Origin: DASQGA01 sp035535315
Lineage (GTDB): Bacteria; Actinomycetota; Thermoleophilia; Gaiellales; Gaiellaceae
Direction: 5' to 3'
NCBI GenBank assembly: GCA_035535315.1
Contig: DATLQD010000180.1
Location: forward strand, 1-10,676
DNA: 10,676 bases
Under the pieces are notes generated by a model, which saw only the letters and a program-made list of their open reading frames with translations, was not told the origin of the DNA and did not search any database. Both the position numbers and the translations under genes were made by a program. Positions 1 through 5,796 of this stretch are shown here, one piece after another (within the stretch, counting starts at the first letter, position 1; each line of letters starts with the position of its first letter).

Positions 1-987
1 GTCACGGCCGTCAACGACATGTACCGGCAACTCGGCGCGCTCGCCGAGGCCGCCGAGAAGATCGGCATCCGCGCGGTTCTCTCGAACGACGTGGCAACGG
101 ATGAGCACAATCTCGACACGCTCGCCGACAACGAGGAGGCCTTCCGGACGAAGAACGGCGCCGCCGACGGCAGAGTGAAGGTGCTCGTCGGCATCGAGTG
201 GCTACCCCTCGCTTCCGAGGAGCTCCTCCGCGACGCACGCGCACTCGCTGACGACCTCGGCACGGGAGTTCACATTCATCTGAACGAGTCGCTGAGCGAG
301 GTGGAGATCTCGAAGGAGATGTTCAGCCGCCGCCCCACCGAGGTCGCCTACGACTGCGGCATCCTGGGGCCTGACTGCATCGCCGCCCACTGCGTCTGGC
401 TGTCGGACACGGAGCTCGCACTCATGCGAGAGACTCGCACACAGATCTCCCACAACCCGAGCTCGAACGCGAAGCTCGGGAACGGCATCGCCCGTCTACC
501 CGAGATGCTTGCGGCAGGCTTGAACATCGGCCTCGGCCATGACGCAGCGGAGTGCAACAACAGCCGCGACATGTTCGAGGTGATGAAGTTCGCTTCGCTC
601 ATGCATCGCGCCGCGCGCGTCGACGCGAGCCTCCAGCAGGCACCCGACGTCCTACGAATGGCCACACGCAACGGCGCGCGCGGGCTCGGGTTCGACGCCG
701 GTGAGCTCTCGCCCGGGAAGAAAGCGGATATCGCGATTGTCGACACCCTGAACCAGATGTTCACGCCGCTGATGCCGGAGAACTCGGATCACGTCTTCTC
801 CCACCTCGTGTTCGCCGCGAACGGGAGCTGCGTCGAGACGGTGCTCGTCGACGGCAAGATCGTCTACGAGGATCGACAGTTCACCACCATCGACGAGGAG
901 GAAGTCCTTCGGGAGGCCAACCGCGCTTTCCGGGAGGTACTTGGTCGAATGGACGCGCCAACGCTCGAAGAGGTTCAGCGCGCCTGA
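1..987 (+). CDS. Amidohydrolase / deaminase family protein, 5' end cut by window edge
   Basis: The frame is open from base 1, so the N-terminus, including the usual HxH zinc motif, lies outside the window. About 328 residues are visible of a family usually 430-470 long. Counting from the first codon, HIHLNES (about 91-97) carries the third zinc His (H93) and the catalytic Glu (E96). AAHCVWL has the active-site His (H130). SHNPSSN (about 151) and GLGHDAAECNNS with the conserved Asp (D181) match the cytosine/guanine deaminase, MtaD and TRZ/ATZ group of cytosolic zinc hydrolases. GHD and AEC replace the more usual GTD and GAAS, so the substrate pocket may differ. The C-terminus returns to the composite-domain strand region (ELSPGKKADIAIVD; VLVDGKIVYED). 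It most likely deaminates or dechlorinates/hydrolyses an N-heterocycle; the substrate is unknown. It converges on the ABC operon, separated by a hairpin. Family certain, reaction not. Confidence 0.9.
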   Translation, partial: VTAVNDMYRQLGALAEAAEKIGIRAVLSNDVATDEHNLDTLADNEEAFRTKNGAADGRVKVLVGIEWLPLASEELLRDARALADDLGTGVHIHLNESLSEVEISKEMFSRRPTEVAYDCGILGPDCIAAHCVWLSDTELALMRETRTQISHNPSSNAKLGNGIARLPEMLAAGLNIGLGHDAAECNNSRDMFEVMKFASLMHRAARVDASLQQAPDVLRMATRNGARGLGFDAGELSPGKKADIAIVDTLNQMFTPLMPENSDHVFSHLVFAANGSCVETVLVDGKIVYEDRQFTTIDEEEVLREANRAFREVLGRMDAPTLEEVQRA

Positions 988-1000
988 GGCGTAGAGCCGA

Positions 1001-1031
1001 GGAGGAGGCCGCGATAGCCGCGGCCTCCTCC
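1001..1031. terminator. Bidirectional hairpin between convergent genes
   Basis: A perfect 13-bp GC-rich inverted repeat, 1001-1013 paired with 1019-1031 around the 5-nt loop ATAGC, lies between the stop of the amidohydrolase (987) and the stop of the substrate-binding protein (1042, minus strand). Its position and symmetry fit a shared terminator for both convergent transcripts. There is no run of T on either side, so it would be a GC-stem terminator of the type common in high-GC actinobacteria rather than a classical U-tract one. Confidence 0.7.
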
Positions 1032-1041
1032 GAGAACTCCT

Positions 1042-2121
1042 TTATGCGCAGCCGTTCGGGAGGTACTCGTTCGTCGCGATGACGGACGGGTCGATCTCGG
1101 CCTTCAGCAGCTTGTTGTCGAGCATCCACTGCCCGAACTCCGCCCAGGCCTCGAGGTCGAAGCAGCCGGTGGCGGTTCCGGTGGGAGACTTGAGCGCTCC
1201 GAGCGTGGCGGGCACCATGTCCTCGATCTCGGCGGCTTTGTAGTCGGTGTCCTCCTTCATGATGGCGATCGAGCCTGCTTCGTCCTGCTGGGCTGCCTCT
1301 GAGCCCTTGATCATCGCCGCGAGGAAGCGGCGCACGGCATCGGCGTAGGCCTCATCCGACTGAAGCTTGTCTCGGTTGGCCACGATGATCAGCTCGTCGT
1401 AGGTCGGAACCCCGAGCTCGTCGAGGCGTATCACGGTCGCCGGCTTGCCGTCCTCCGATTCGACATGGGTCGCCTCGATGTTCCAGTACGCACCGATGAC
1501 GGCGTCGGCCTTGCCTGTCAGGAGAGCCGGAACGAGGTTGAAGCCGACATTGACCTTCTTGATGTCGTCCTCGCTGAGCCCCTGCTGCTGGCGGATGGTC
1601 TCGAGGATGGCGTCATCGAAGGGCAGCCCTGCGACGCCAATCGTTGCGCCCTTGAAGTCCTCAGGGGATTGAACCTTCGAGTCCGCCGTGGACATGACGG
1701 AGTTCAGCGGCGTCGGAATCAGCGAGCCAACGGCCATGACCGGTAGATCCTGCTCGGCGGCGAAGAAGAGGTCTCCCTCGTAGAAGACGGCCAGGTCGAA
1801 CTTGTTCGTAGCGACGAGCTTCAGGCCGGCGGACGGATCCGACGGTGTCTTCATCGTGACGTCGAGGGCCTCGTCGTCGAAGTACCCGTTGTCCTTGGCG
1901 TAGAAGAGGCTGATGTGGTCGGGGTTCGCGAACCAGTCGAGCGCGACACTAAGTTCGGCCGGCTCCTTCGTGGTCTCCGTCGCACCTGTCGAGTCACTTG
2001 CGGTATCCGCGGGGGCAGCCGTGTCCCCTTCGTCGTCGGAGCCACACGCCGCAACGGCGAGGACGAGCGCGGCGAGGAAGATGGGGAGGAAGATCAATCG
2101 TCTTGCTGAGAGCCTTTGCAC
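1042..2121 (-). CDS. ABC transporter substrate-binding lipoprotein, NMT1/THI5-SsuA type
   Basis: This 359-residue secreted binding protein is the last gene of the ABC operon. The N-terminus has Arg residues, a hydrophobic stretch (about 9-24) and a lipobox LAVAAC with the lipidated Cys at 26. A low-complexity Asp/Ser/Thr/Ala linker follows to about residue 50. The mature domain opens with SVALDWFANPDHISLFYAKDNGYF, a form of the LDWFPNxxH...GYF signature of NMT1/THI5-like proteins, and contains ADAVIGAYWNIEA. Both resemble pyrimidine-precursor binders such as ThiY more than sulfonate or taurine binders. The likely ligand is therefore a small heterocyclic or amino-substituted compound, which remains an inference. 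The start is GTG at 2121, chosen because AAGGAG (2134-2129) sits 7 nt upstream and the next residues form a good signal peptide. It follows the permease by 42 nt, and the strong ribosome site suggests higher output than the permease. Confidence 0.93.
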   Translation of the reverse strand: MQRLSARRLIFLPIFLAALVLAVAACGSDDEGDTAAPADTASDSTGATETTKEPAELSVALDWFANPDHISLFYAKDNGYFDDEALDVTMKTPSDPSAGLKLVATNKFDLAVFYEGDLFFAAEQDLPVMAVGSLIPTPLNSVMSTADSKVQSPEDFKGATIGVAGLPFDDAILETIRQQQGLSEDDIKKVNVGFNLVPALLTGKADAVIGAYWNIEATHVESEDGKPATVIRLDELGVPTYDELIIVANRDKLQSDEAYADAVRRFLAAMIKGSEAAQQDEAGSIAIMKEDTDYKAAEIEDMVPATLGALKSPTGTATGCFDLEAWAEFGQWMLDNKLLKAEIDPSVIATNEYLPNGCA

Positions 2122-2134
2122 CAGATATCTCCTT
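2119..2134 (-). promoter_or_regulatory. Strong ribosome binding site with embedded AGATATCT palindrome
   Basis: On the minus strand AAGGAG (2134-2129) is followed by 7 nt and the GTG start at 2121. The spacer and the end of the SD form the perfect 8-bp palindrome AGATATCT (2123-2130). The SD decides the GTG start of the binding-protein gene. The palindrome shares GATATCTG with the element in front of the first M20 gene, but here it lies inside an operon, so the resemblance may be chance. Confidence 0.6.
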
Positions 2135-2163
2135 TTCTTGGGGGTTGAAGGACACGAGTCCGC

Positions 2164-3006
2164 TCACTCCATGGCCTTCCCTCCCGCAGTTCCGTCGCCG
2201 TGCGCCCAGGGGATCGCGAGGCGTTCGACAAATGAGACGAATGCGAAGAGACAAACGGCTATGAGGGTGACCAGGATCACGGCGGAGAAGACCTGCGGCG
2301 TGTCCAGGCGTCCCTGCGCCTGGAGCATCTCGTAGCCGAGACCGGCATCCGATCCGGCCCACTCGCCGAAGACGGCGCCGATCGCGGCATAGGTGGCTCC
2401 GATCCGGATTCCCGAGAAGACCAGCGGGAGCGCGGCGGGGAACTCGACCCGGCGGAAGATCGACCACCGCGAGGCGTCGAGGGTCAGCATCATCCGGATG
2501 TAGTCGCGATCCACCGACCCGAGGCCGTCGACAGTGTTGACGACGATCGGGAAGAAGGTGAAGAGCGCGATCACGACCAGCTTGGGACCGATCCCGAACC
2601 CCATCAGCAGGACGAGCACGGGCGCGAGCACGACCGTCGGAATGCTCTGCGAGGCGATCAGGATCGGATAGACGGCACGGCGGATCGTGCGCGAGACATG
2701 GAGGACGATCCCGACCAGCAGTCCTGCCGCGATCGCGATCGCGAAGCCGATCAGGACCTCCTTCAGCGTGACCCAGGTCGCGGATCGGAGGACATCCGTG
2801 TCCTCGGCCATGCTCTGGACGATCACGGAGGGTGCGGGCCAGAGATAGCTCGGTACGTCGAGGATCCGGATTGACGCTTCCCAGACCGCGATTGCGATCA
2901 ACACGAGGACCGCAGCAGGGCCGTAGTTTCTGACCAGGTTCGAAGCCCGGTTGCGGCCGACGCCGAAACGAGGCCCCTGCACGGCAGGAGTCTCGACGTT
3001 CAGCAT
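2164..3006 (-). CDS. ABC transporter permease, SsuC/ThiX-like (BPD_transp_1)
   Basis: This 280-residue integral membrane protein forms the import channel. Hydrophobic segments appear at about 30-48, 85-104, 115-135, 142-158, 196-215 and 238-260, giving the six-helix pattern usual for SsuC/TauC/ThiX permeases. The cytoplasmic EAA-type coupling loop is at about 177-205 (DASRWSIFRRVEFPAALP followed by a conserved Gly), which docks on the ATPase. WPAPSVIVQSM near residue 56 is also typical of nitrate/sulfonate/pyrimidine-type permeases. The ATG at 3006 overlaps the end of the ATPase gene by 7 bp (ATGCTGA), and GGAGG lies 7 nt upstream of it inside the ATPase gene, so the two are translationally coupled. 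It presumably works as a homodimer with the ATPase and the lipoprotein encoded next to it. Family assignment is secure; the ligand follows from the binding protein and is unknown. Confidence 0.93.
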   Translation of the reverse strand: MLNVETPAVQGPRFGVGRNRASNLVRNYGPAAVLVLIAIAVWEASIRILDVPSYLWPAPSVIVQSMAEDTDVLRSATWVTLKEVLIGFAIAIAAGLLVGIVLHVSRTIRRAVYPILIASQSIPTVVLAPVLVLLMGFGIGPKLVVIALFTFFPIVVNTVDGLGSVDRDYIRMMLTLDASRWSIFRRVEFPAALPLVFSGIRIGATYAAIGAVFGEWAGSDAGLGYEMLQAQGRLDTPQVFSAVILVTLIAVCLFAFVSFVERLAIPWAHGDGTAGGKAME

Positions 3007-3836
3007 TCGAGCGCCTCCAGGGCCTGCTGCTTGAGGTTGGCGAACTCCGGTGACGTGACGATCTCGCGGCGCGGGAGATTCGTTGGAAAGTTGGTGTCGA
3101 GCGTGACCATGATGCGGCCGGGCCGAGCGGAGAGGACGATGATCTTGTGCGTCAAGAGAAGGGCCTCGTCGACGTCATGGGTGACGAGGACGACTGTCCG
3201 GGGCACGCTTCCGAGCGCCCCCAGGAGCCACTCCTGCATCTGCGCTCGCGTGATCGAGTCGAGGGCCGCGAAGGGCTCGTCCAGGAGCAGGATCTCCTTG
3301 TCGGCCATGAGTGTCCGCAGGAACGCGACGCGCTGGCGCATCCCGCCCGAGAGCTGGGCGGGGCTATGGCTCTCGAACTCGCCGAGACCGAACCGCTCGA
3401 AGAGAGGCTGAGCCCGGGAACGGGCTTCTTGTTTCGAGACGCCGCGGTTCTCGAGTGCGAGTGCGGCGTTGTCGAGCGCGCTCCTCCACGGCAGCAAGAG
3501 GTCCTTCTGGGGCATGAGGGCGCAATGCCGAAGCCGCCCACGCGCCGTCCGGTCGGCGCCGATCTGGATCGTTCCCTCTGTGGGCTCGAGGAGGCCGGCG
3601 ATGGCGAAGAGGAGCGTCGACTTGCCGCAACCGCTCGGACCCACGATCGCGAGCCGCTCGTGGGCCGGGATCGTCAAGTCCGTCGCCTCGAGCGCGAGCA
3701 CGTCGCCGAACCGGTGGCGAACGCCCCCGATGACGATGTCCGAGGTAACTCGCTCGTTCTCTTTATCCGTTGCTACCGCCGCGTGAGAGTCCAGATGCCT
3801 ACCCTCGGGAGTTCTGATATATGAGATACGGGGCAC
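3000..3836 (-). CDS. ABC transporter ATP-binding protein, SsuB/ThiZ-like (start unresolved)
   Basis: This is the energising subunit of the importer. Numbered from GTG 3836 (278 residues): Walker A GPSGCGKST at 66-74, Q-loop MPQKD (Q110), signature LSGGMRQRV at 162, Walker B ILLLDEP ending about 188, H-loop VTHDVDEA (H220). Everything from GVRHRFGDVLALE onward is the standard nitrate/sulfonate/taurine-family fold. The start is a problem. The frame stays open to TTG 3884 and ATG 3872, and GTG 3836 is the most downstream conventional start before the conserved domain. Yet a good minus-strand promoter (TTGACA 3863-3858, TAGGGT 3840-3835) would place the mRNA start near 3828, downstream of all three. 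A CTG at 3794 preceded by GAGGGTAGG would give about 264 residues, nearer the usual length. The identity is certain; the first 15-45 residues are not. First gene of the operon, overlapping the permease by 7 bp. Confidence 0.88.
   Translation of the reverse strand: MPRISYIRTPEGRHLDSHAAVATDKENERVTSDIVIGGVRHRFGDVLALEATDLTIPAHERLAIVGPSGCGKSTLLFAIAGLLEPTEGTIQIGADRTARGRLRHCALMPQKDLLLPWRSALDNAALALENRGVSKQEARSRAQPLFERFGLGEFESHSPAQLSGGMRQRVAFLRTLMADKEILLLDEPFAALDSITRAQMQEWLLGALGSVPRTVVLVTHDVDEALLLTHKIIVLSARPGRIMVTLDTNFPTNLPRREIVTSPEFANLKQQALEALEC
3814..3829 (-). promoter_or_regulatory. Putative GntR operator A (tandem heptad element)
   Basis: Read on the minus strand it is GTATCTCATATATCAG: two adjacent 7-mers, TATCTCA and TATATCA, preceded by CG. 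It begins 5 nt after the -10 box of the ABC promoter and so covers the expected transcription start. It matches the elements at 5780-5795 and 9046-9061. It also lies about 70 bp upstream of the deacetylase start on the other strand, so it could influence both genes. Binding by the local GntR protein is inferred. Confidence 0.55.
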
Positions 3837-3863
3837 CCTACTTTGCGCCCCTGCAGGTGTCAA
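3835..3863 (-). promoter_or_regulatory. Predicted sigma-70-type promoter of the ABC operon
   Basis: On the minus strand a perfect TTGACA (3863-3858), a 17-nt spacer and TAGGGT (3840-3835, a TAnnnT -10) point towards the ATPase gene. Transcription would start about 7 nt on, near 3828, directly at the CGTATCT element. The same arrangement recurs at two other promoters in this window, which raises confidence. It lies within the 5' extension of the ATPase reading frame, so translation must begin downstream of it or from a transcript started elsewhere. Confidence 0.6.
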
Positions 3864-3900
3864 CGAGACCATTGCGCCCGTCAAACGAGAGGAGCCGAGG

Positions 3901-5010
3901 GTGACATTAGCGGTCTGCTGGAGTCAGCAATTCGCGATCCACGACAGCGGCCGGGCCGGTCTCTACCTCCCGGTCGGCGGGCTCATCGAAGATGACGTCC
4001 ACGTCGACTCGACGGCGCGGATCACCAGAACCCGGAACCTGCTCCGGACGACGGGCATTGACGATGCGGCGACGATCCTCGAGCCCCGGAAGGCCGTCGT
4101 CGAGGAGGTCCTTCGCGTCCACTCGGAGGAGCACGTCCAGCGGATGCAGGAGGTGTCGGAGGCTGGCGGGGGGGACGCCGGCGGAGGCTACACACCGATG
4201 GACGAGCATTCGTATGATCTCGCGCTCCTAAGCGCGGGCTCGGCCCTGACCGCGCTCGATGCCGTCGTCTCCGGTGGGCACCCGGCCCATGCGCTGTTGC
4301 GCCGGTCCGGGCACCACGCCTGGCGTGAATCCGGCTACGGCTTCTGCATCTTCAACAACTGCGCCATCGTCGCTCGCGCGGCTCGGGACGAGCTCGGCCT
4401 CGAACGAGTCGCCGTCGTGGACATCGACGCGCACCACGGCAACGGCACAGAGGCGATCTTCTACGACGACCCGAGCGTTCTCACGGTTTCGCTCCACCAG
4501 GACCGGAGCTTCCCGGTGGAGACGGGGGGCGTCGAGAGCGTGGGCGCAGGGGACGCGGAGGGGACGAACGTGAACGTGAACATCCCTGCAGGCGCCGGAG
4601 ATCCCGCCTACCTGGATGCTTTCGACCGGATCGTCGTCCCGGTGCTGCTCGAATACAGCCCGCAGCTCGTCGTCGTTGCCTGCGGGGTCGACGCGAGCCT
4701 CTTCGATCCGATGGCCCGCCTGGGTGTCACTGCGGCCGGCTTTGCAGGCATGGCCGAGCGGCTGCTCGGCGTTGCACGCGAAGTCGCGGACGGACGCCTC
4801 GTCTCTGTGCAGGAAGGCGGTTACAGCCCGGTGTACTCGCCGCTCTGCTGGCTGGCCTTCCTCGAGACGATCGGCGGACTGGACGTCCATGAAGATCCGT
4901 TCGAGGACTTCATTGCGGAGCAACCCACTTGCCGAGAGCTGGCTCACTGGCACGTGGAGGCGAACGCATCGACGCGGAAGCACCTCGGCCCTTATTGGAC
5001 CTCGCTCTAG
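3901..5010 (+). CDS. HDAC-like zinc deacetylase (class II / acetylpolyamine amidohydrolase type)
   Basis: This 369-residue cytosolic enzyme has the arginase/deacetylase fold. Active-site elements in order: RRSGHHAW with the charge-relay His pair (138-139), GFCIFNN, VVDIDAHHGNG with zinc ligands D176 and H178, LHQDRSFP, ACGVDAS with the third zinc ligand D264, and QEGGY with the transition-state Tyr (Y308). All catalytic residues are present, so it should be active. Bacterial relatives remove acetyl or other acyl groups from polyamines, amines or amides; with catabolic neighbours, a small-molecule substrate is more likely than a protein. The start is GTG at 3901, supported by GAGGAG about 8 nt upstream (AGAGGAGCCGAGG). 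It runs divergently from the ABC operon and converges on the GntR gene with only 12 nt between stops. I could not find a convincing plus-strand promoter; operator A lies about 70 bp upstream. Confidence 0.93.
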   Translation: MTLAVCWSQQFAIHDSGRAGLYLPVGGLIEDDVHVDSTARITRTRNLLRTTGIDDAATILEPRKAVVEEVLRVHSEEHVQRMQEVSEAGGGDAGGGYTPMDEHSYDLALLSAGSALTALDAVVSGGHPAHALLRRSGHHAWRESGYGFCIFNNCAIVARAARDELGLERVAVVDIDAHHGNGTEAIFYDDPSVLTVSLHQDRSFPVETGGVESVGAGDAEGTNVNVNIPAGAGDPAYLDAFDRIVVPVLLEYSPQLVVVACGVDASLFDPMARLGVTAAGFAGMAERLLGVAREVADGRLVSVQEGGYSPVYSPLCWLAFLETIGGLDVHEDPFEDFIAEQPTCRELAHWHVEANASTRKHLGPYWTSL

Positions 5011-5022
5011 GAGCTTCCCAGG

Positions 5023-5712
5023 CTAGGCGGGCTGAGGTCTGCCGGCCTCGACGGCCGCAAGCGCGCCGTCGCTTCCGACCGAGTCTGCCTCAATCGAGCG
5101 GATGTGTGCTTCCGTGGCCGCGGCAGCCTCCTCGGCATCGCCGGCCCGGATCGCCGCCAGGATTCGCTCATGCTCGGCCACGGATCGCGCCTCGCGTCCG
5201 GGGCGGCGAAGCGAGGTGTTGGCGATCAGGAGCAGGACGCTTCGGAGCTCGTCGAGGGCCTTCCCGAGGCGCCTGTTTCCGCTGGCCTCCGTCATCACGT
5301 CGGAGAATTCAGTCAGGGCGGAGTGCACCTTCGCGTCGTCCCCTGTCTGTAGCGCCCGGCGGCACTCCTCGATCGTCCGCTCGAGGCTGTCCAGGACGTC
5401 GGGAGGGCGACGGTTGGCCAGGTCCCGCGCGATGTGACATTCGAGGAGGATCCGAAGCTCGAGGATCTCGCGGACGTCGGCCTCGGCCGGCTCGATTACG
5501 CGAGCGCCCCGGTAGGGCTCGATTTCAACGAGGCCGTCGCGCTGGAGCCGGATAAGTGCCTCGCGGACCGGGGTCTTCGATACCCCGAGATCGGTCGCGA
5601 TCCGGGCCTCGACCAGCTGGGCGCCTGTGGTGAGCGTCCCGGTGAGGATCTCGTCGCGGAGCTGCTCGTAGACACGGCGCTCCAGCTGTGCAGGGAGGAT
5701 TCTCTGACGCAT
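5023..5712 (-). CDS. GntR-family transcriptional regulator with FCD domain
   Basis: This is a 229-residue cytoplasmic DNA-binding regulator. The N-terminal winged helix-turn-helix (about 8-75) has the classic GntR pattern: LRDEILTGTL, ATDLGVSKTPVREAL, LQRDGLVEIEPYRGARV. The C-terminal all-helical FCD domain (about 80-210) includes LELRILLE, ASGN at 143-146, EHERIL (H181) and AHI (H203). In metal-binding FCD proteins a DxxxH pair comes before ASGN; here the matching positions read L133 and S137, so half of the usual metal ligands are missing and effector binding probably differs. The ATG at 5712 has GAGGG close upstream. It is divergent from the M20 gene, with an inverted site about 10 bp before its start, which suggests autoregulation. 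It is the best candidate to bind the repeated elements at 3814, 5722, 5780 and 9046. Confidence 0.93.
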   Translation of the reverse strand: MRQRILPAQLERRVYEQLRDEILTGTLTTGAQLVEARIATDLGVSKTPVREALIRLQRDGLVEIEPYRGARVIEPAEADVREILELRILLECHIARDLANRRPPDVLDSLERTIEECRRALQTGDDAKVHSALTEFSDVMTEASGNRRLGKALDELRSVLLLIANTSLRRPGREARSVAEHERILAAIRAGDAEEAAAATEAHIRSIEADSVGSDGALAAVEAGRPQPA

Positions 5713-5721
5713 GCCCTCGGT

Positions 5722-5734
5722 GATACATCGTATC
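5722..5734. promoter_or_regulatory. Putative GntR autoregulatory operator B (inverted repeat)
   Basis: GATAC-ATC-GTATC is a perfect 5-bp inverted repeat with a 3-nt centre, 10 bp from the GntR start codon and just upstream of the -35 box of the divergent M20 promoter. Its right half with flanks reads CGTATCT (5729-5735), identical to the first seven bases of the elements at 3814, 5780 and 9046. Short GTAT/ATAC palindromes are known for FCD-type GntR operators; that this protein binds here is inferred. Confidence 0.5.
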
Positions 5735-5739
5735 TCGCC

Positions 5740-5769
5740 TTGACAGGCGTCCGTTTGCGCTCGTACACT
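5740..5769 (+). promoter_or_regulatory. Predicted sigma-70-type promoter of the M20-M29-M20 operon
   Basis: A perfect TTGACA (5740-5745), an 18-nt spacer and TACACT (5764-5769, TAnnnT) point towards the gene at 5797. The expected start of transcription is near 5776. The -35 box sits in a 5-bp inverted repeat, CGCCT-TGAC-AGGCG (5736-5749). The next element downstream, 5780-5795, is the repeated operator-like sequence. Confidence 0.65.
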
Positions 5770-5779
5770 CGAGGCGTTC

Positions 5780-5795
5780 GTATCTGATATCTGAT
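5780..5795 (+). promoter_or_regulatory. Putative GntR operator C (tandem heptad element)
   Basis: GTATCTGATATCTGAT contains a perfect tandem duplication of TATCTGA (5781-5787 and 5788-5794), preceded by CG. It begins 10 nt after the -10 box and ends one base before the ATG at 5797. It therefore fills almost the whole predicted leader, leaving no room for a Shine-Dalgarno sequence near the start. A protein bound here would block initiation or early elongation. Confidence 0.6.
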
Positions 5796-5796
5796 C

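Noticed and set aside
3830..3851. GGGGC...GCCCC inverted repeat overlapping the ABC promoter -10 box
   Set aside because: Only 5 bp with a 12-nt loop in GC-rich DNA; not distinguishable from chance.
4228..4983. Minus-strand frame of 251 codons opposite the deacetylase
   Set aside because: Antisense shadow; the plus strand carries all HDAC catalytic motifs.
5007..5026. CTAG...CTAG symmetry between the convergent deacetylase and GntR stops as a terminator
   Set aside because: Only 4 outer pairs match and no stable stem can be formed in the 12-nt gap; the CTAGs simply contain the two TAG stops.
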